Shown: positions 18,245 to 26,703 of the stretch, one piece after another
Layout of the letters: every line of letters begins with the position of its first letter
Position numbering within the stretch: the first letter of the stretch is position 1
Assembly: GCA_963783355.1 (NCBI GenBank)
Contig: CAWANF010000005.1
Span: 496,001 to 560,000, forward strand
Origin: CAWANF01 sp963783355
GTDB lineage: Bacteria; Bacteroidota; Rhodothermia; Balneolales; DATFMH01
Direction: 5' to 3'
Length of the DNA stretch: 64,000 nucleotides
Made by a program: the position numbers and the translations under genes
Notes under the pieces: generated by a model
What the model was told of the DNA's origin: nothing
Database searches by the model: none
What the model saw: the letters and a program-made list of their open reading frames with translations, nothing else

Positions 18245-19660
18245 TTGCAGGATATTAACAAAAGACATCTCAGAGTATTTAAAAAGATTTCTGAAGCTGC
18301 CGAAGAAACCGGCCAGAAAACATATGTGGTCGGTGGTTATGTTCGTGATTATTATCTCAAACGGCAAAAGAAGCAATCGGAACTGGATATCGATTTTGTG
18401 ACTATTGGCTCTGGTATAAAGCTGGCGCAAAAAACTGCTGAAAAATTACTTTCCAATCATATCTCGGTATTTAAACAATTCGGAACCGCCCAGGTCAAAT
18501 ACAACAAACTGGTACTTGAATTTGTCGGTGCCCGTAAAGAAAGCTATCGTAAAAATTCCCGCAAGCCTATCGTTGAAAACGGAACACTTCAGGACGACCA
18601 GCTGCGCCGTGATTTCACCATTAATGCCCTTTCATGGTCGCTGAACAAAGAAGATTTCGGGAATCTACTTGATCCTTTTAACGGAATGCAGGATCTCGAA
18701 AACAAACTCATCAGGACACCGGTTTCTCCTGAAACAACTTTCAGCGATGATCCACTCAGAATGCTGCGGGCTATCAGGTTTGCCTCTCAGCTTAATTTTG
18801 AAATTGAAGAAAAAACATTCGATGCTATATCTCATATGGCATCTCGTATTAAAATTGTTTCGAAAGAACGAATCATCGACGAAATCAACAAGATTGTGGC
18901 CACTAAACAACCTTCTGTCGGTTTCGGTATGCTTTTCAAGACGGGATTATTAGCGATTATTTTCCCTGAAATGGAAAAGTTGAAAGGGGCAGAAGAAATG
19001 AACGGCATCGGCCATAAAGATAATTTCTGGCATACACTGAAAGTGCTGGATAACGTTGCCAAAAAATCAGATAATCTCTGGCTTCGGTGGGCCGCAATCA
19101 TGCACGATATCGCCAAACCAGCGACCAAACGCTTCGATGAAAAAGCCGGGTGGACCTTTCATGGTCATGATGCCCTGGGCGCAAAAATCACACCACGTAT
19201 TTTCCGCAAACTTGGTCTGCCTTTGGATGAACGAATGCGCTACATTCAGAAACTGGTCCTTCTGCATCTCCGTCCTATCGCTCTTGTCAGCGAAAATGTA
19301 ACCGATTCTGCCATTCGCCGGTTATTATTTGAAGCAGGTGAATATATTGACGATTTAATGATTTTATGCAGGGCCGATATCACAAGTAAAAACGATCGAA
19401 AAGTCCGCCGCTATCTGAAAAATTTCGACCTCGTTGAACAAAAGATGAAGGAAGTCGAAGAAAAAGATCGCCTGAGGAACTGGCAGCCACCCGTAAATGG
19501 TTCGGAAATAATGCAGGCACTTGGTATCAATTCCGGACCACTGGTTGGGAAGATTAAAAAAGCTATCGAAGAAGCGATCTTAAATGGCGATATTCCAAAT
19601 GAACATGACGCTGCATATCAGTATATGTTAAAGATCAGGGAAGAGTTCAATCATAAATAG
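18245..19660 (+). CDS. cca: CCA tRNA nucleotidyltransferase / HD domain protein
   Basis: A class II nucleotidyltransferase that adds or repairs the 3' CCA of tRNAs. The tRNA gene in this window lacks an encoded CCA, so such an enzyme is needed. The 471 residues contain the head domain with GGYVRDYYL and the metal pair in ELDIDFV, the RRDFTINAL motif, RNA-binding helices with DDPLRMLRAIRFASQL, and an HD domain (IMHDIAKP, FHGHD). The start is TTG at 18245, with GAGG a few bases upstream; no better ATG precedes the conserved VGGYVRD segment. A poly(A) polymerase role cannot be excluded. Confidence 0.9.
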   Translation: MQDINKRHLRVFKKISEAAEETGQKTYVVGGYVRDYYLKRQKKQSELDIDFVTIGSGIKLAQKTAEKLLSNHISVFKQFGTAQVKYNKLVLEFVGARKESYRKNSRKPIVENGTLQDDQLRRDFTINALSWSLNKEDFGNLLDPFNGMQDLENKLIRTPVSPETTFSDDPLRMLRAIRFASQLNFEIEEKTFDAISHMASRIKIVSKERIIDEINKIVATKQPSVGFGMLFKTGLLAIIFPEMEKLKGAEEMNGIGHKDNFWHTLKVLDNVAKKSDNLWLRWAAIMHDIAKPATKRFDEKAGWTFHGHDALGAKITPRIFRKLGLPLDERMRYIQKLVLLHLRPIALVSENVTDSAIRRLLFEAGEYIDDLMILCRADITSKNDRKVRRYLKNFDLVEQKMKEVEEKDRLRNWQPPVNGSEIMQALGINSGPLVGKIKKAIEEAILNGDIPNEHDAAYQYMLKIREEFNHK

Positions 19661-19668
19661 TTTGTTTT

Positions 19669-20556
19669 ATGCAAGCAATGCCAGAATCTGAAATATGGAC
19701 AGCCCGAGCCTATGCCAAAATCAACATTGGCTTACATGTCAATGAACGACTTCCAAACGGGTACCACGATATCACAACCGGATTTTGTTTTATTGACTGG
19801 AGTGATCAATTCAGAGTTCGTTTTTCCAATCAGTTTCAGTTGCGAATGACGAATCCCGAAATTCCTGTTGATGAGACGAACTTAATTAATAAAGCTGTCC
19901 AACTATTTGATGACGCCGTCAAGCTCAAATACAAATACCTTATTGATGTTAATAAACGGATTCCAGCAGGGGCCGGACTTGGCGGAGGAAGCAGTAACGC
20001 TGCTTTGACTCTGCGAATGCTGAATCATATTGAACAAACCGGATTGAGTGACGGTGAGTTAGCCAAATTGGGCTCACTTTTGGGTTCCGATGTTCCTCTT
20101 TTCATTTACAATCAACCGGCACTGGGAACAGGAACAGGAACAAATCTGAAGCCTTTACCCATTCAACCGGACGCCTGGATTGTAACCGCTTACCCTAATT
20201 TTGTTTGTCCGACAGCAGAAGTTTATCGATACTGCGAGATCAAATCCTTTCATGAATTCGATCTTGAATCATTGCTTCAGGAACAAAATTATGAAGATTG
20301 GCGTTACACTCTTGACAACGATCTTGAACCTTCAGCCATCATGCAATTTCCAATGATTGGCAATTTACGTGACCAATTTTATGAATTTGGAGCCTCTTTT
20401 GCTTCCATGAGCGGCAGCGGTTCTTCTGTCTTTGGAATTTTCGAACAGGATTTCGTCGCCCAAAGTTGTTATCAGGATTTAAAAAATCTTGGAATGACCG
20501 TAAATATAACGAAACCGGGTTTCATTCCTGATAATGGTATTTATATTCTTACATAA
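19669..20556 (+). CDS. ispE: 4-diphosphocytidyl-2-C-methyl-D-erythritol kinase IspE
   Basis: IspE phosphorylates CDP-methylerythritol in the MEP (non-mevalonate) isoprenoid pathway. This 295-residue GHMP kinase has the substrate lysine Lys17 in AKINIGLHV, the ATP loop PAGAGLGGGSSNAA (99-112) and the catalytic Asp141 in LLGSDVPLF. The C-terminal MSGSGSSVFG motif is present. It starts 8 nt after the CCA enzyme gene; a second in-frame ATG (19678) is possible. The stop codon lies within a 22-bp tandem duplication. Confidence 0.94.
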   Translation: MQAMPESEIWTARAYAKINIGLHVNERLPNGYHDITTGFCFIDWSDQFRVRFSNQFQLRMTNPEIPVDETNLINKAVQLFDDAVKLKYKYLIDVNKRIPAGAGLGGGSSNAALTLRMLNHIEQTGLSDGELAKLGSLLGSDVPLFIYNQPALGTGTGTNLKPLPIQPDAWIVTAYPNFVCPTAEVYRYCEIKSFHEFDLESLLQEQNYEDWRYTLDNDLEPSAIMQFPMIGNLRDQFYEFGASFASMSGSGSSVFGIFEQDFVAQSCYQDLKNLGMTVNITKPGFIPDNGIYILT

Positions 20557-20586
20557 AACTTTCATCGTTCTTACATAAAACTTTCA
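20546..20586. repeat. 22-bp-period tandem duplication across the ispE stop
   Basis: A 19-bp unit beginning TTCTTACATAA occurs at 20546-20564 and again, identically, at 20568-20586. The first copy holds the ispE stop codon (20554-20556). It looks like a recent tandem duplication. A short palindrome (ATTTCAC-TTT-GTGAAAT, 20591-20607) follows before glgP. Confidence 0.7.
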
Positions 20587-20674
20587 GTTTATTTCACTTT
20601 GTGAAATCTAAATAAATCCTCATTTTTACCCATCTATAAGTTTTTACATAATTTCTTAGATAAAAAGACAGTCA

Positions 20675-23152
20675 ATGAGCCAGACTACAAACAAAACGAT
20701 TATTAATCCACGAATCGGAATGGATGTTGAATCCTTAAAAATGGATATTCAACAACATCTGTATTTCACATTAGCAAAAGATGAATATTCCGCAACAGAT
20801 TGGGACCATTATCGCAGCCTCGTTTTTACCGTTATGGATCGTCTGCATGAACGATGGATTAAAACTCAACAGGATTATTATCAGCGCGATGTAAAACGGG
20901 TTTATTACCTGTCCATGGAATATCTCATCGGGCGGCTCCTGGATAATATGCTTATCAACCTGGGACTTCAGGATGAAGCCCGACAGGCGTTAAAAGAACT
21001 GGGCCTCGATTATGATGAGTTACGCGAAACAGAATGGGATGCTGGTCTGGGAAATGGCGGTTTAGGCCGCCTGGCAGCCTGCTTCCTTGATTCTATGGCT
21101 ACACTTGGTATTCCCGGATATGGCTATGGCATACGTTACGACAATGGTATTTTTTATCAGAAAATAGTCAATGGTTACCAGGTTGAATCTCCTGATCTAT
21201 GGCTACGTTTCGGAAATCCCTGGGATATTGTACGCCCTAAACTATCCTACCCGGTTCATTTTTATGGGGAATCTGTCCCTTATACCGATAATGAAGGGCG
21301 GCTTCGTTTCCGCTGGGTCAATACCGATACGGTTCTTGCTGTTGCTTACGATACTCCAATACCCGGATTCAGCAATGAAATCGTAAACAACCTCAGACTC
21401 TGGAAAGCCGAATCATCAAAAGCGATTGATCTGCACTGTTTTAACCAGGGTGATTATATAAATGCCGTACGCGTTTCTGAATTACAGGAAAACATATCCC
21501 GGGTTCTTTATCCGAATGACAAAGTTTTTGTCGGACAGGAATTGCGCCTAAAGCAGGAGTATTTCCTCGTTTCAGCAACACTTCAGGACATTGTAAGACG
21601 TTTCAAAAAGGTTCACGATAACTGGCAGGTATTCCCCGATAAAGTTGCTATTCAATGTAATGATACACATCCGAACCTCGCTATTCCGGAACTCATGCGT
21701 ATTCTTATGGATGAAGAAGGACTCGATTGGGACACAAGCTGGGACATCACCGTAAAAACGGTCGCTTACACAAATCATACCCTGATGCCCGAAGCACTGG
21801 AAAAATGGTCGGTGGCCCTGTTGCGCACTCTCCTGCCAAGACACCTCCAGATTATTTATGAGATCAATAACCGGTTTCTGAATAAGGTTCGTGCCGATTT
21901 AGGTGAGGATGTAAATCGAATTCGAAGAATGTCTATTATCAGTGAAGGAGAACAACCCAGTGTTCAAATGGCCACATTGGGAATTGTAGGATCACATAAA
22001 ATTAATGGCGTTTCCGCATTGCATTCGGATCTTTTGAAGAAAACACTCTTCCACGATTATAATGAACTTTGGAGCGATCGATTTACAAATGTTACCAATG
22101 GAATCACTCCGAGAAGATGGCTCAGACAGTGTAATCCTGAAATGGCCGATTTACTAACCGAAGAAATCGGGAATCGATGGATTACTCATTTAGACGAATT
22201 GAATAAAATTGCAGCTAAAGCTGACGATTCTGATTTCCAGGAAAAATTTGCAGCCATCAAAATGGCTAACAAAAAACGATTGGCCGAACACATAAATAAA
22301 CGAAATGATGTGCCGGTAAATCTGAATTCTATTTTCGATATTCAAATTAAAAGAATACACGAATATAAACGGCAATTGCTCGCTTTGTTACACGGAATCA
22401 CTCTTTATAACAGGATAAAGGAAAATCCGGATGCACCATTTCAACCCCGGACAATTATTTTCAGTGGAAAAGCGGCCCCAGGTTATGCGATGGCTAAATT
22501 GCACATCAAGCTGATAAATAGTGTTGCCGAAGTTGTTAACAATGACTCTGATGTCGGAGATAAACTAAAAATTGTCTTCTTATCCAATTACTGTGTCTCC
22601 CTTGCCGAGAAAATGATCCCCGCTGCTGATCTTTCCGAACAGATTTCGACGGCCGGCATGGAAGCTTCCGGAACCGGAAATATGAAATTTGCCCTGAATG
22701 GTGCCATCACTATCGGAACACTGGATGGAGCTAATATCGAGATTAAGGAGGAGGTTGGGGATGAGAACATTTTCATTTTCGGATTAACGGTCGAAGATAT
22801 TGAAAAGCTTCGCCACGAAGGATATAACTCACTGGAATATTATGAATCTAACGCTAATCTTAAGAAAGCGTTGGATCAAATCAGGGACGGATTTTTCAAT
22901 CCCAATGAAACTGATTTATTCCATCCTATCGTTAATGCCTTACTCCATGAAAATGATTATTTCATGGTTCTGGCCGATTATGATAATTACATAAAAAAAC
23001 AGGCTGAGGTGGAAAAAGTATATCAGGATCCAAAAACCTGGCGCAAAATGGCTATTCTAAATATGGCCAAAGTTGGGAAATTTTCATCGGACAGAACAAT
23101 CCAGGAATATGCCAAGAAAATCTGGGGTGTTGAACCGGATAAATCCTATTGA
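20675..23152 (+). CDS. glgP: Glycogen/starch phosphorylase
   Basis: This PLP enzyme releases glucose-1-phosphate from glycogen ends. At 825 residues it is the full-length animal/enterobacterial (GT35) type, not the shorter archaeal type. The PLP lysine is Lys671 in GTGNMKFALNG. Other hallmarks are EWDAGLGNGGLGRLAACF (119-136), NDTHPNLAIPEL and FDIQIKRIHEYKRQ. It lies 118 bp after ispE and is probably transcribed from its own promoter. It complements the glgB-malQ-glgA set encoded on the other strand. Confidence 0.98.
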   Translation: MSQTTNKTIINPRIGMDVESLKMDIQQHLYFTLAKDEYSATDWDHYRSLVFTVMDRLHERWIKTQQDYYQRDVKRVYYLSMEYLIGRLLDNMLINLGLQDEARQALKELGLDYDELRETEWDAGLGNGGLGRLAACFLDSMATLGIPGYGYGIRYDNGIFYQKIVNGYQVESPDLWLRFGNPWDIVRPKLSYPVHFYGESVPYTDNEGRLRFRWVNTDTVLAVAYDTPIPGFSNEIVNNLRLWKAESSKAIDLHCFNQGDYINAVRVSELQENISRVLYPNDKVFVGQELRLKQEYFLVSATLQDIVRRFKKVHDNWQVFPDKVAIQCNDTHPNLAIPELMRILMDEEGLDWDTSWDITVKTVAYTNHTLMPEALEKWSVALLRTLLPRHLQIIYEINNRFLNKVRADLGEDVNRIRRMSIISEGEQPSVQMATLGIVGSHKINGVSALHSDLLKKTLFHDYNELWSDRFTNVTNGITPRRWLRQCNPEMADLLTEEIGNRWITHLDELNKIAAKADDSDFQEKFAAIKMANKKRLAEHINKRNDVPVNLNSIFDIQIKRIHEYKRQLLALLHGITLYNRIKENPDAPFQPRTIIFSGKAAPGYAMAKLHIKLINSVAEVVNNDSDVGDKLKIVFLSNYCVSLAEKMIPAADLSEQISTAGMEASGTGNMKFALNGAITIGTLDGANIEIKEEVGDENIFIFGLTVEDIEKLRHEGYNSLEYYESNANLKKALDQIRDGFFNPNETDLFHPIVNALLHENDYFMVLADYDNYIKKQAEVEKVYQDPKTWRKMAILNMAKVGKFSSDRTIQEYAKKIWGVEPDKSY

Positions 23153-23161
23153 TGAGAAATG

Positions 23162-23201
23162 TTTTGTACGGATGTAGCTTGCAGGCTGCATCTGTATGAA
23201 A
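23162..23201. terminator. Imperfect hairpin between convergent glgP and tonB
   Basis: A stem of about 12-17 bp (left arm around 23162-23178, right arm 23185-23201) including several G-U pairs encloses a 6-nt loop, TTGCAG. It is placed between two genes ending toward each other. No clear U-tract follows, so the terminator call is tentative. Confidence 0.45.
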
Positions 23202-23241
23202 TATTCGCCCTTCCTAAAACTTTTATAAATTTATAATCGGA

Positions 23242-24060
23242 CTAATCGAGCACGAATCGGAAAGTTATTGTTCCCCACTGAGGCTCCTGGGGAACCCCTG
23301 AAGGTAATGGTGAAAAGCGCCAGCTTCGTAAGGTCTTAAATACTTCTTTTTCCAGTTCAGGATTCATTTTTTTGAGCGGGATCATGCGCCCTACCGAACC
23401 ATCCGGTTTCACTTCAAATCGCACGGTAATGACCGCTTCCACATCCACCGTATATTGAGGCAAAGGCTGAACAATTGGAGTACGATCGATATTTCCTTCC
23501 CATTTCAAAGAATATGGGGCCGCTTTTTTATCGGATGTTCCGGTTCCCTGGTCAGCTTTGACATCCCCTTTATCTCCGCTGACATCACCACTCGTTTTCG
23601 CTCCTTCCTGGACCGATTCTCCTTTTTTTGTCTTCGGGGGCAGGCTGATTTTTTCTTCCGACTTATCTTGCTGCTTCTTTGGATTAATCTTATTCGTCTT
23701 TGGAGTCTTAACTGGTTTTTCTTTTACTTCTTCCTTTTGTTTAGGAAGATTTACCGCTTTTTCAGCTTTAGTAGCGGATTTTTGCTGAGTTTTTGTTTCT
23801 TTAGGTTTTTTAGGTGCCGGTTTTTCTGGCTGAACTTTGGAAGGGTTGGGTCTTGTTGCTACTTTTGGATTTTTCTTTGGGGCATATTCAGCTGGCCTAC
23901 CTTCACTGAAATTACCAAGCTGTACTTCAACAAAAGCAGAACGCGGAGGTTCATAATTGCCTACATATAGAAAATAAGCAATCACGATAAGGATAATATG
24001 AACTCCTCCCGTTATCCAAAAACCAAACTTCTGCTCATCCGAAATTTTATCGGGAAACAT
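23242..24060 (-). CDS. tonB: TonB-like energy transducer
   Basis: TonB carries proton-motive energy from ExbB-ExbD to outer-membrane receptors. The 272-residue protein has a short cytosolic N-terminus, one transmembrane helix (about 12-32), a long Lys/Pro-rich periplasmic spacer (about 50-160) and a C-terminal TonB domain with the family-type VRFEVKPDGSVGRMIPLKK and TLRSWRFSPLP. It ends FRFVLD. It is the last gene of the minus-strand run, 8 nt after exbD. The receptor it serves is not evident. Confidence 0.9.
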   Translation of the reverse strand: MFPDKISDEQKFGFWITGGVHIILIVIAYFLYVGNYEPPRSAFVEVQLGNFSEGRPAEYAPKKNPKVATRPNPSKVQPEKPAPKKPKETKTQQKSATKAEKAVNLPKQKEEVKEKPVKTPKTNKINPKKQQDKSEEKISLPPKTKKGESVQEGAKTSGDVSGDKGDVKADQGTGTSDKKAAPYSLKWEGNIDRTPIVQPLPQYTVDVEAVITVRFEVKPDGSVGRMIPLKKMNPELEKEVFKTLRSWRFSPLPSGVPQEPQWGTITFRFVLD

Positions 24061-24068
24061 AATCTCCT

Positions 24069-24479
24069 TTAACGATTGGCTCGCTCGGTTGCCAGCAGTA
24101 CTTTTAAATTCAATGCCTTGGCGATATTCATAACTTTCACCGCATCATCAATGATGGCATCTTTATCCGCTCTTAATACTAACGTACCGCGCGGGTTTTT
24201 CTGATATTCTTTCCTGATAGCGGTTGCAAGCATGCCTTGTCCAACGAGTTTTCCCGCTACATAAAATTTCTTGCCTTTCGTAATCGTCACCGTAATATAT
24301 TTTGATTGATTCGGTGTCCCTGTTTCCGCTTTGGGAATATTAACCTTTATCCCGTAATTGGTTACGAAAGAAGAGGTCAACAAAAAGAAAATCAATAACA
24401 GGAATACGATATCCGTCAACGACGATTGTGAGAAAATCGAAAGCGGCTTACGTTGTTCACTTTCATCACGAAATGTCAT
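24069..24479 (-). CDS. exbD: Biopolymer transport protein ExbD
   Basis: A 136-residue ExbD/TolR subunit of the proton channel that energises TonB. It has one N-terminal transmembrane helix containing the protonatable aspartate (SLTDIVFLLLIFFLLTSSF; Asp in TDIV) and a periplasmic domain with VLRADKDAIIDDAVKVM. It is encoded between exbB (12 nt) and tonB (8 nt), so a three-gene Ton cassette is clear. Confidence 0.92.
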   Translation of the reverse strand: MTFRDESEQRKPLSIFSQSSLTDIVFLLLIFFLLTSSFVTNYGIKVNIPKAETGTPNQSKYITVTITKGKKFYVAGKLVGQGMLATAIRKEYQKNPRGTLVLRADKDAIIDDAVKVMNIAKALNLKVLLATERANR

Positions 24480-24491
24480 TTTATTTTCCCG

Positions 24492-25205
24492 TTATTTTTT
24501 CGAAGATGGAGTTTGAAGAAGTTCTATGAAATCGGTACTCGAATTTTCGAGTTCGAACATCATTCGATTTATCTTAGCCAGCAAATAGTTATAAAAACCT
24601 ATCGCCATAATACCGACACCCAGACCAAAAGCAGTTGTTAACAAAGCCTGCCAAATACCTCCGGCTAAGACACTTGGATTAACATTTCCCTGCAAAGACT
24701 GGATTTGCTGGAAAGCCTCAATCATTCCCGTTACCGTGCCAAGAAATCCCAATAAAGGAGCAACCCCGGCGATAGTTGCCAGCCAATCCATACGGTTTTC
24801 AAGATGGTAAATTTCTTTTTTCCCGGCGTTTTTTATCGCATCCTCAATATCGAGAATAGGCCGGCCTAATCGTTTAATACCTGCTCTTAATATTCTTGCC
24901 AGCGGTTTGTCCATTTGTTCGCAATAGCGAGTCGCTTCTTTCACACTTCCATCTTTTAACATCCCTTCGATGGTATGCATGAAATGATCAGGATCCATTT
25001 GCGAATTATTAAGGAAACGCCATCGTTCCGCAATAACATAAACAGCTATGATGGACAGGATAGCTATCGGTATCATAATCAGACCGCCATCAATGAGCAT
25101 ATTCAGTAAAGAAGTGTGAGAATTTTGGGACATTACCTGATTCAGGGAATCAACAGCGGTCATTGTATCCTGTTGAGCGGCTAAAAATAATATTGTCGAT
25201 ATCAT
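24492..25205 (-). CDS. exbB: MotA/TolQ/ExbB proton channel family protein
   Basis: A 237-residue ExbB/TolQ-type protein with three transmembrane segments: about 38-60, 140-165 (IAGVAPLLGFLGTVTGMIEAF) and 180-205 (AGGIWQALLTTAFGLGVGIMAI). These carry the conserved channel-lining Thr and Pro residues. It works with ExbD as the proton channel for TonB. It lies 22 nt after the HU-TM-SPOR gene. Confidence 0.92.
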   Translation of the reverse strand: MISTILFLAAQQDTMTAVDSLNQVMSQNSHTSLLNMLIDGGLIMIPIAILSIIAVYVIAERWRFLNNSQMDPDHFMHTIEGMLKDGSVKEATRYCEQMDKPLARILRAGIKRLGRPILDIEDAIKNAGKKEIYHLENRMDWLATIAGVAPLLGFLGTVTGMIEAFQQIQSLQGNVNPSVLAGGIWQALLTTAFGLGVGIMAIGFYNYLLAKINRMMFELENSSTDFIELLQTPSSKK

Positions 25206-25227
25206 ATTTTAAATAGCTTTTACGAAA

Positions 25228-26505
25228 TTACTTGATTTGAATTCGTTTTATGAAATGATGAGAAAGATATGGATCCGGTAATTTGGATGCGGCCTGTTTC
25301 GCTTCCTTAACATTTTTAAATTGTCCAAGGCCGACACGCCACAAATGAGTGCTATCCACATCTGCCTCGGAAATTACAGTACGATAACCTTTGTCGTCGA
25401 GTTTCTTTTGCTGCGAATCTGCCCTGTTTTCATTCAACAAAGAAAATACAACAATTGTGTAGAAACTGTTGACTTCCGGCCTGAGCTTACCTTTTAATCC
25501 GTAAGTAGAAGCAGCGGAAAGTTCATTAATAATATTATTCTTTACATTAACGTCCGTTTTCTGCCTTGTGTTGTTCGCGTTCATACTATTATCCGAATTA
25601 TTATCATTCTCAGACATAGCTGAAGCTTTTAAAGGCTGTTTTGTTTCCGAAGAAACATTCACCTTTGTATTTGCAACCGAGCCGTTATGAATGGCAGTAT
25701 TCTGTTTTGGGGAACTTTCGACTGTTTGTTCCACAATGGGTTTGTTAATATAAATAATAAAGAGCACCAACCCTATTACAACTACAATCATCGCCAAAAT
25801 AATTGCGGTAATCATTGTTCCGCTCTTTTTCCTGGCTGGTCTTTTTTTCTTTATTTCTGAAATATTCTTCTTACCTGTCGATGTTTGAACGGATGCCGGC
25901 TTCTTTTCTTTTTTCTCTGAAGTACCTGCAGCTTTCCCTTTATCGACCAGTTCTTTTGACACGTCTATTCTTTCATCAGAACCAACCTCACTCTCAGCTT
26001 CTCCGGATACAGAAATTCCCAATATCTCTTCCAGACTGCGTCCACCCGATTCTTCAGTTTCCTTTTCATCAGCCTCTTCTTGGGGCTCTGCCTTTATTAG
26101 ATCCGATTTTTCCTCTTCGGTTTTTGGTTTTACACTTTCGTCTGTAATGTCTTCGTTAATTTTTTCATCAACGGAATCCGAAGATTGCGATTCCGATTCT
26201 TCCGTCGTTGAACGTATGGCCGCCGTTTCATCACCTGACTCATCATCCGGTGATTTCAGTTCAATAGCCGCCATTCCTGCGTATTTATAATTTATCTCCA
26301 GGGCAAATGTTTCATCTGCTTCGAAGGTCAAACGGCCGTTCTTGTTTTTAAAAGAACCAAACTTATCAATTGAAAATGTTTCACCCTTTCCAACGGCCGC
26401 ATGTATCTCTTTAACTAACCGGGCTAATTCTTTTGTTACCCAATCCTCATCCTTGCCCAGTTTTTCCGATAAAATCGTAATTAATTTTTCGTTAGTCAGA
26501 TTCAT
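25228..26505 (-). CDS. HU-like domain / transmembrane / SPOR domain protein
   Basis: A 425-residue protein with an unusual layout. Residues 1-83 resemble an HU/IHF-type DNA-binding domain (EDWVTKELARLVKEIHAAVGKGETFSIDKFGSFK has the HU helix-turn and G-F-GSF core). Then come an acidic linker (about 85-200), a strongly basic stretch (about 198-228), one transmembrane helix (about 230-254), a Ser/Asn-rich spacer and a C-terminal SPOR domain (about 350-425). The positive-inside rule puts the HU part in the cytosol and SPOR, which binds denuded septal peptidoglycan, in the periplasm. Similar HU-CCDC81/SPOR proteins exist in Bacteroidota; function is unproven. It sits 1 nt after the mini-HU gene. 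Confidence 0.85.
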   Translation of the reverse strand: MNLTNEKLITILSEKLGKDEDWVTKELARLVKEIHAAVGKGETFSIDKFGSFKNKNGRLTFEADETFALEINYKYAGMAAIELKSPDDESGDETAAIRSTTEESESQSSDSVDEKINEDITDESVKPKTEEEKSDLIKAEPQEEADEKETEESGGRSLEEILGISVSGEAESEVGSDERIDVSKELVDKGKAAGTSEKKEKKPASVQTSTGKKNISEIKKKRPARKKSGTMITAIILAMIVVVIGLVLFIIYINKPIVEQTVESSPKQNTAIHNGSVANTKVNVSSETKQPLKASAMSENDNNSDNSMNANNTRQKTDVNVKNNIINELSAASTYGLKGKLRPEVNSFYTIVVFSLLNENRADSQQKKLDDKGYRTVISEADVDSTHLWRVGLGQFKNVKEAKQAASKLPDPYLSHHFIKRIQIK

Positions 26506-26506
26506 C

Positions 26507-26701
26507 TCATTTCTTTTCAGGTTTGAACAGGATATAATCTTTAGGTGGTATCATCACAACACGTCCATTAACATATTGATTTTGATACTGTTTCTTATGT
26601 ACCGGCTTAAACGAGCCTAAACCGTCTATTTTAATGCTGTTTTTCTTAATAGCCTGTTCTCTGATGACCTCAGTCAAGGCTTTCCCCAAGTCTTTATTCA
26701 T
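26507..26701 (-). CDS. Truncated HU-family DNA-binding protein
   Basis: Only 64 residues against about 90 for normal HU. It has part of helix 2, the GLGSF turn and the beta-arm region (KKQYQNQYVNGRVVMIPPKDYILFKP), but lacks the first helix that builds the dimer core. The start at ATG 26699-26701 is well supported by AGGAG six bases upstream, and a stop codon lies a few codons further up, so no longer form is possible. It is followed after 1 nt by the HU-TM-SPOR gene, so the two HU-like domains are probably made together and might pair. It binds DNA only by inference. Confidence 0.7.
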   Translation of the reverse strand: MNKDLGKALTEVIREQAIKKNSIKIDGLGSFKPVHKKQYQNQYVNGRVVMIPPKDYILFKPEKK

Positions 26702-26703
26702 TA

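Noticed and set aside
23455..23970. A plus-strand open frame of 171 residues
   Set aside because: Antisense of the Lys/Pro-rich spacer of tonB, Phe-rich composition without recognisable domains.
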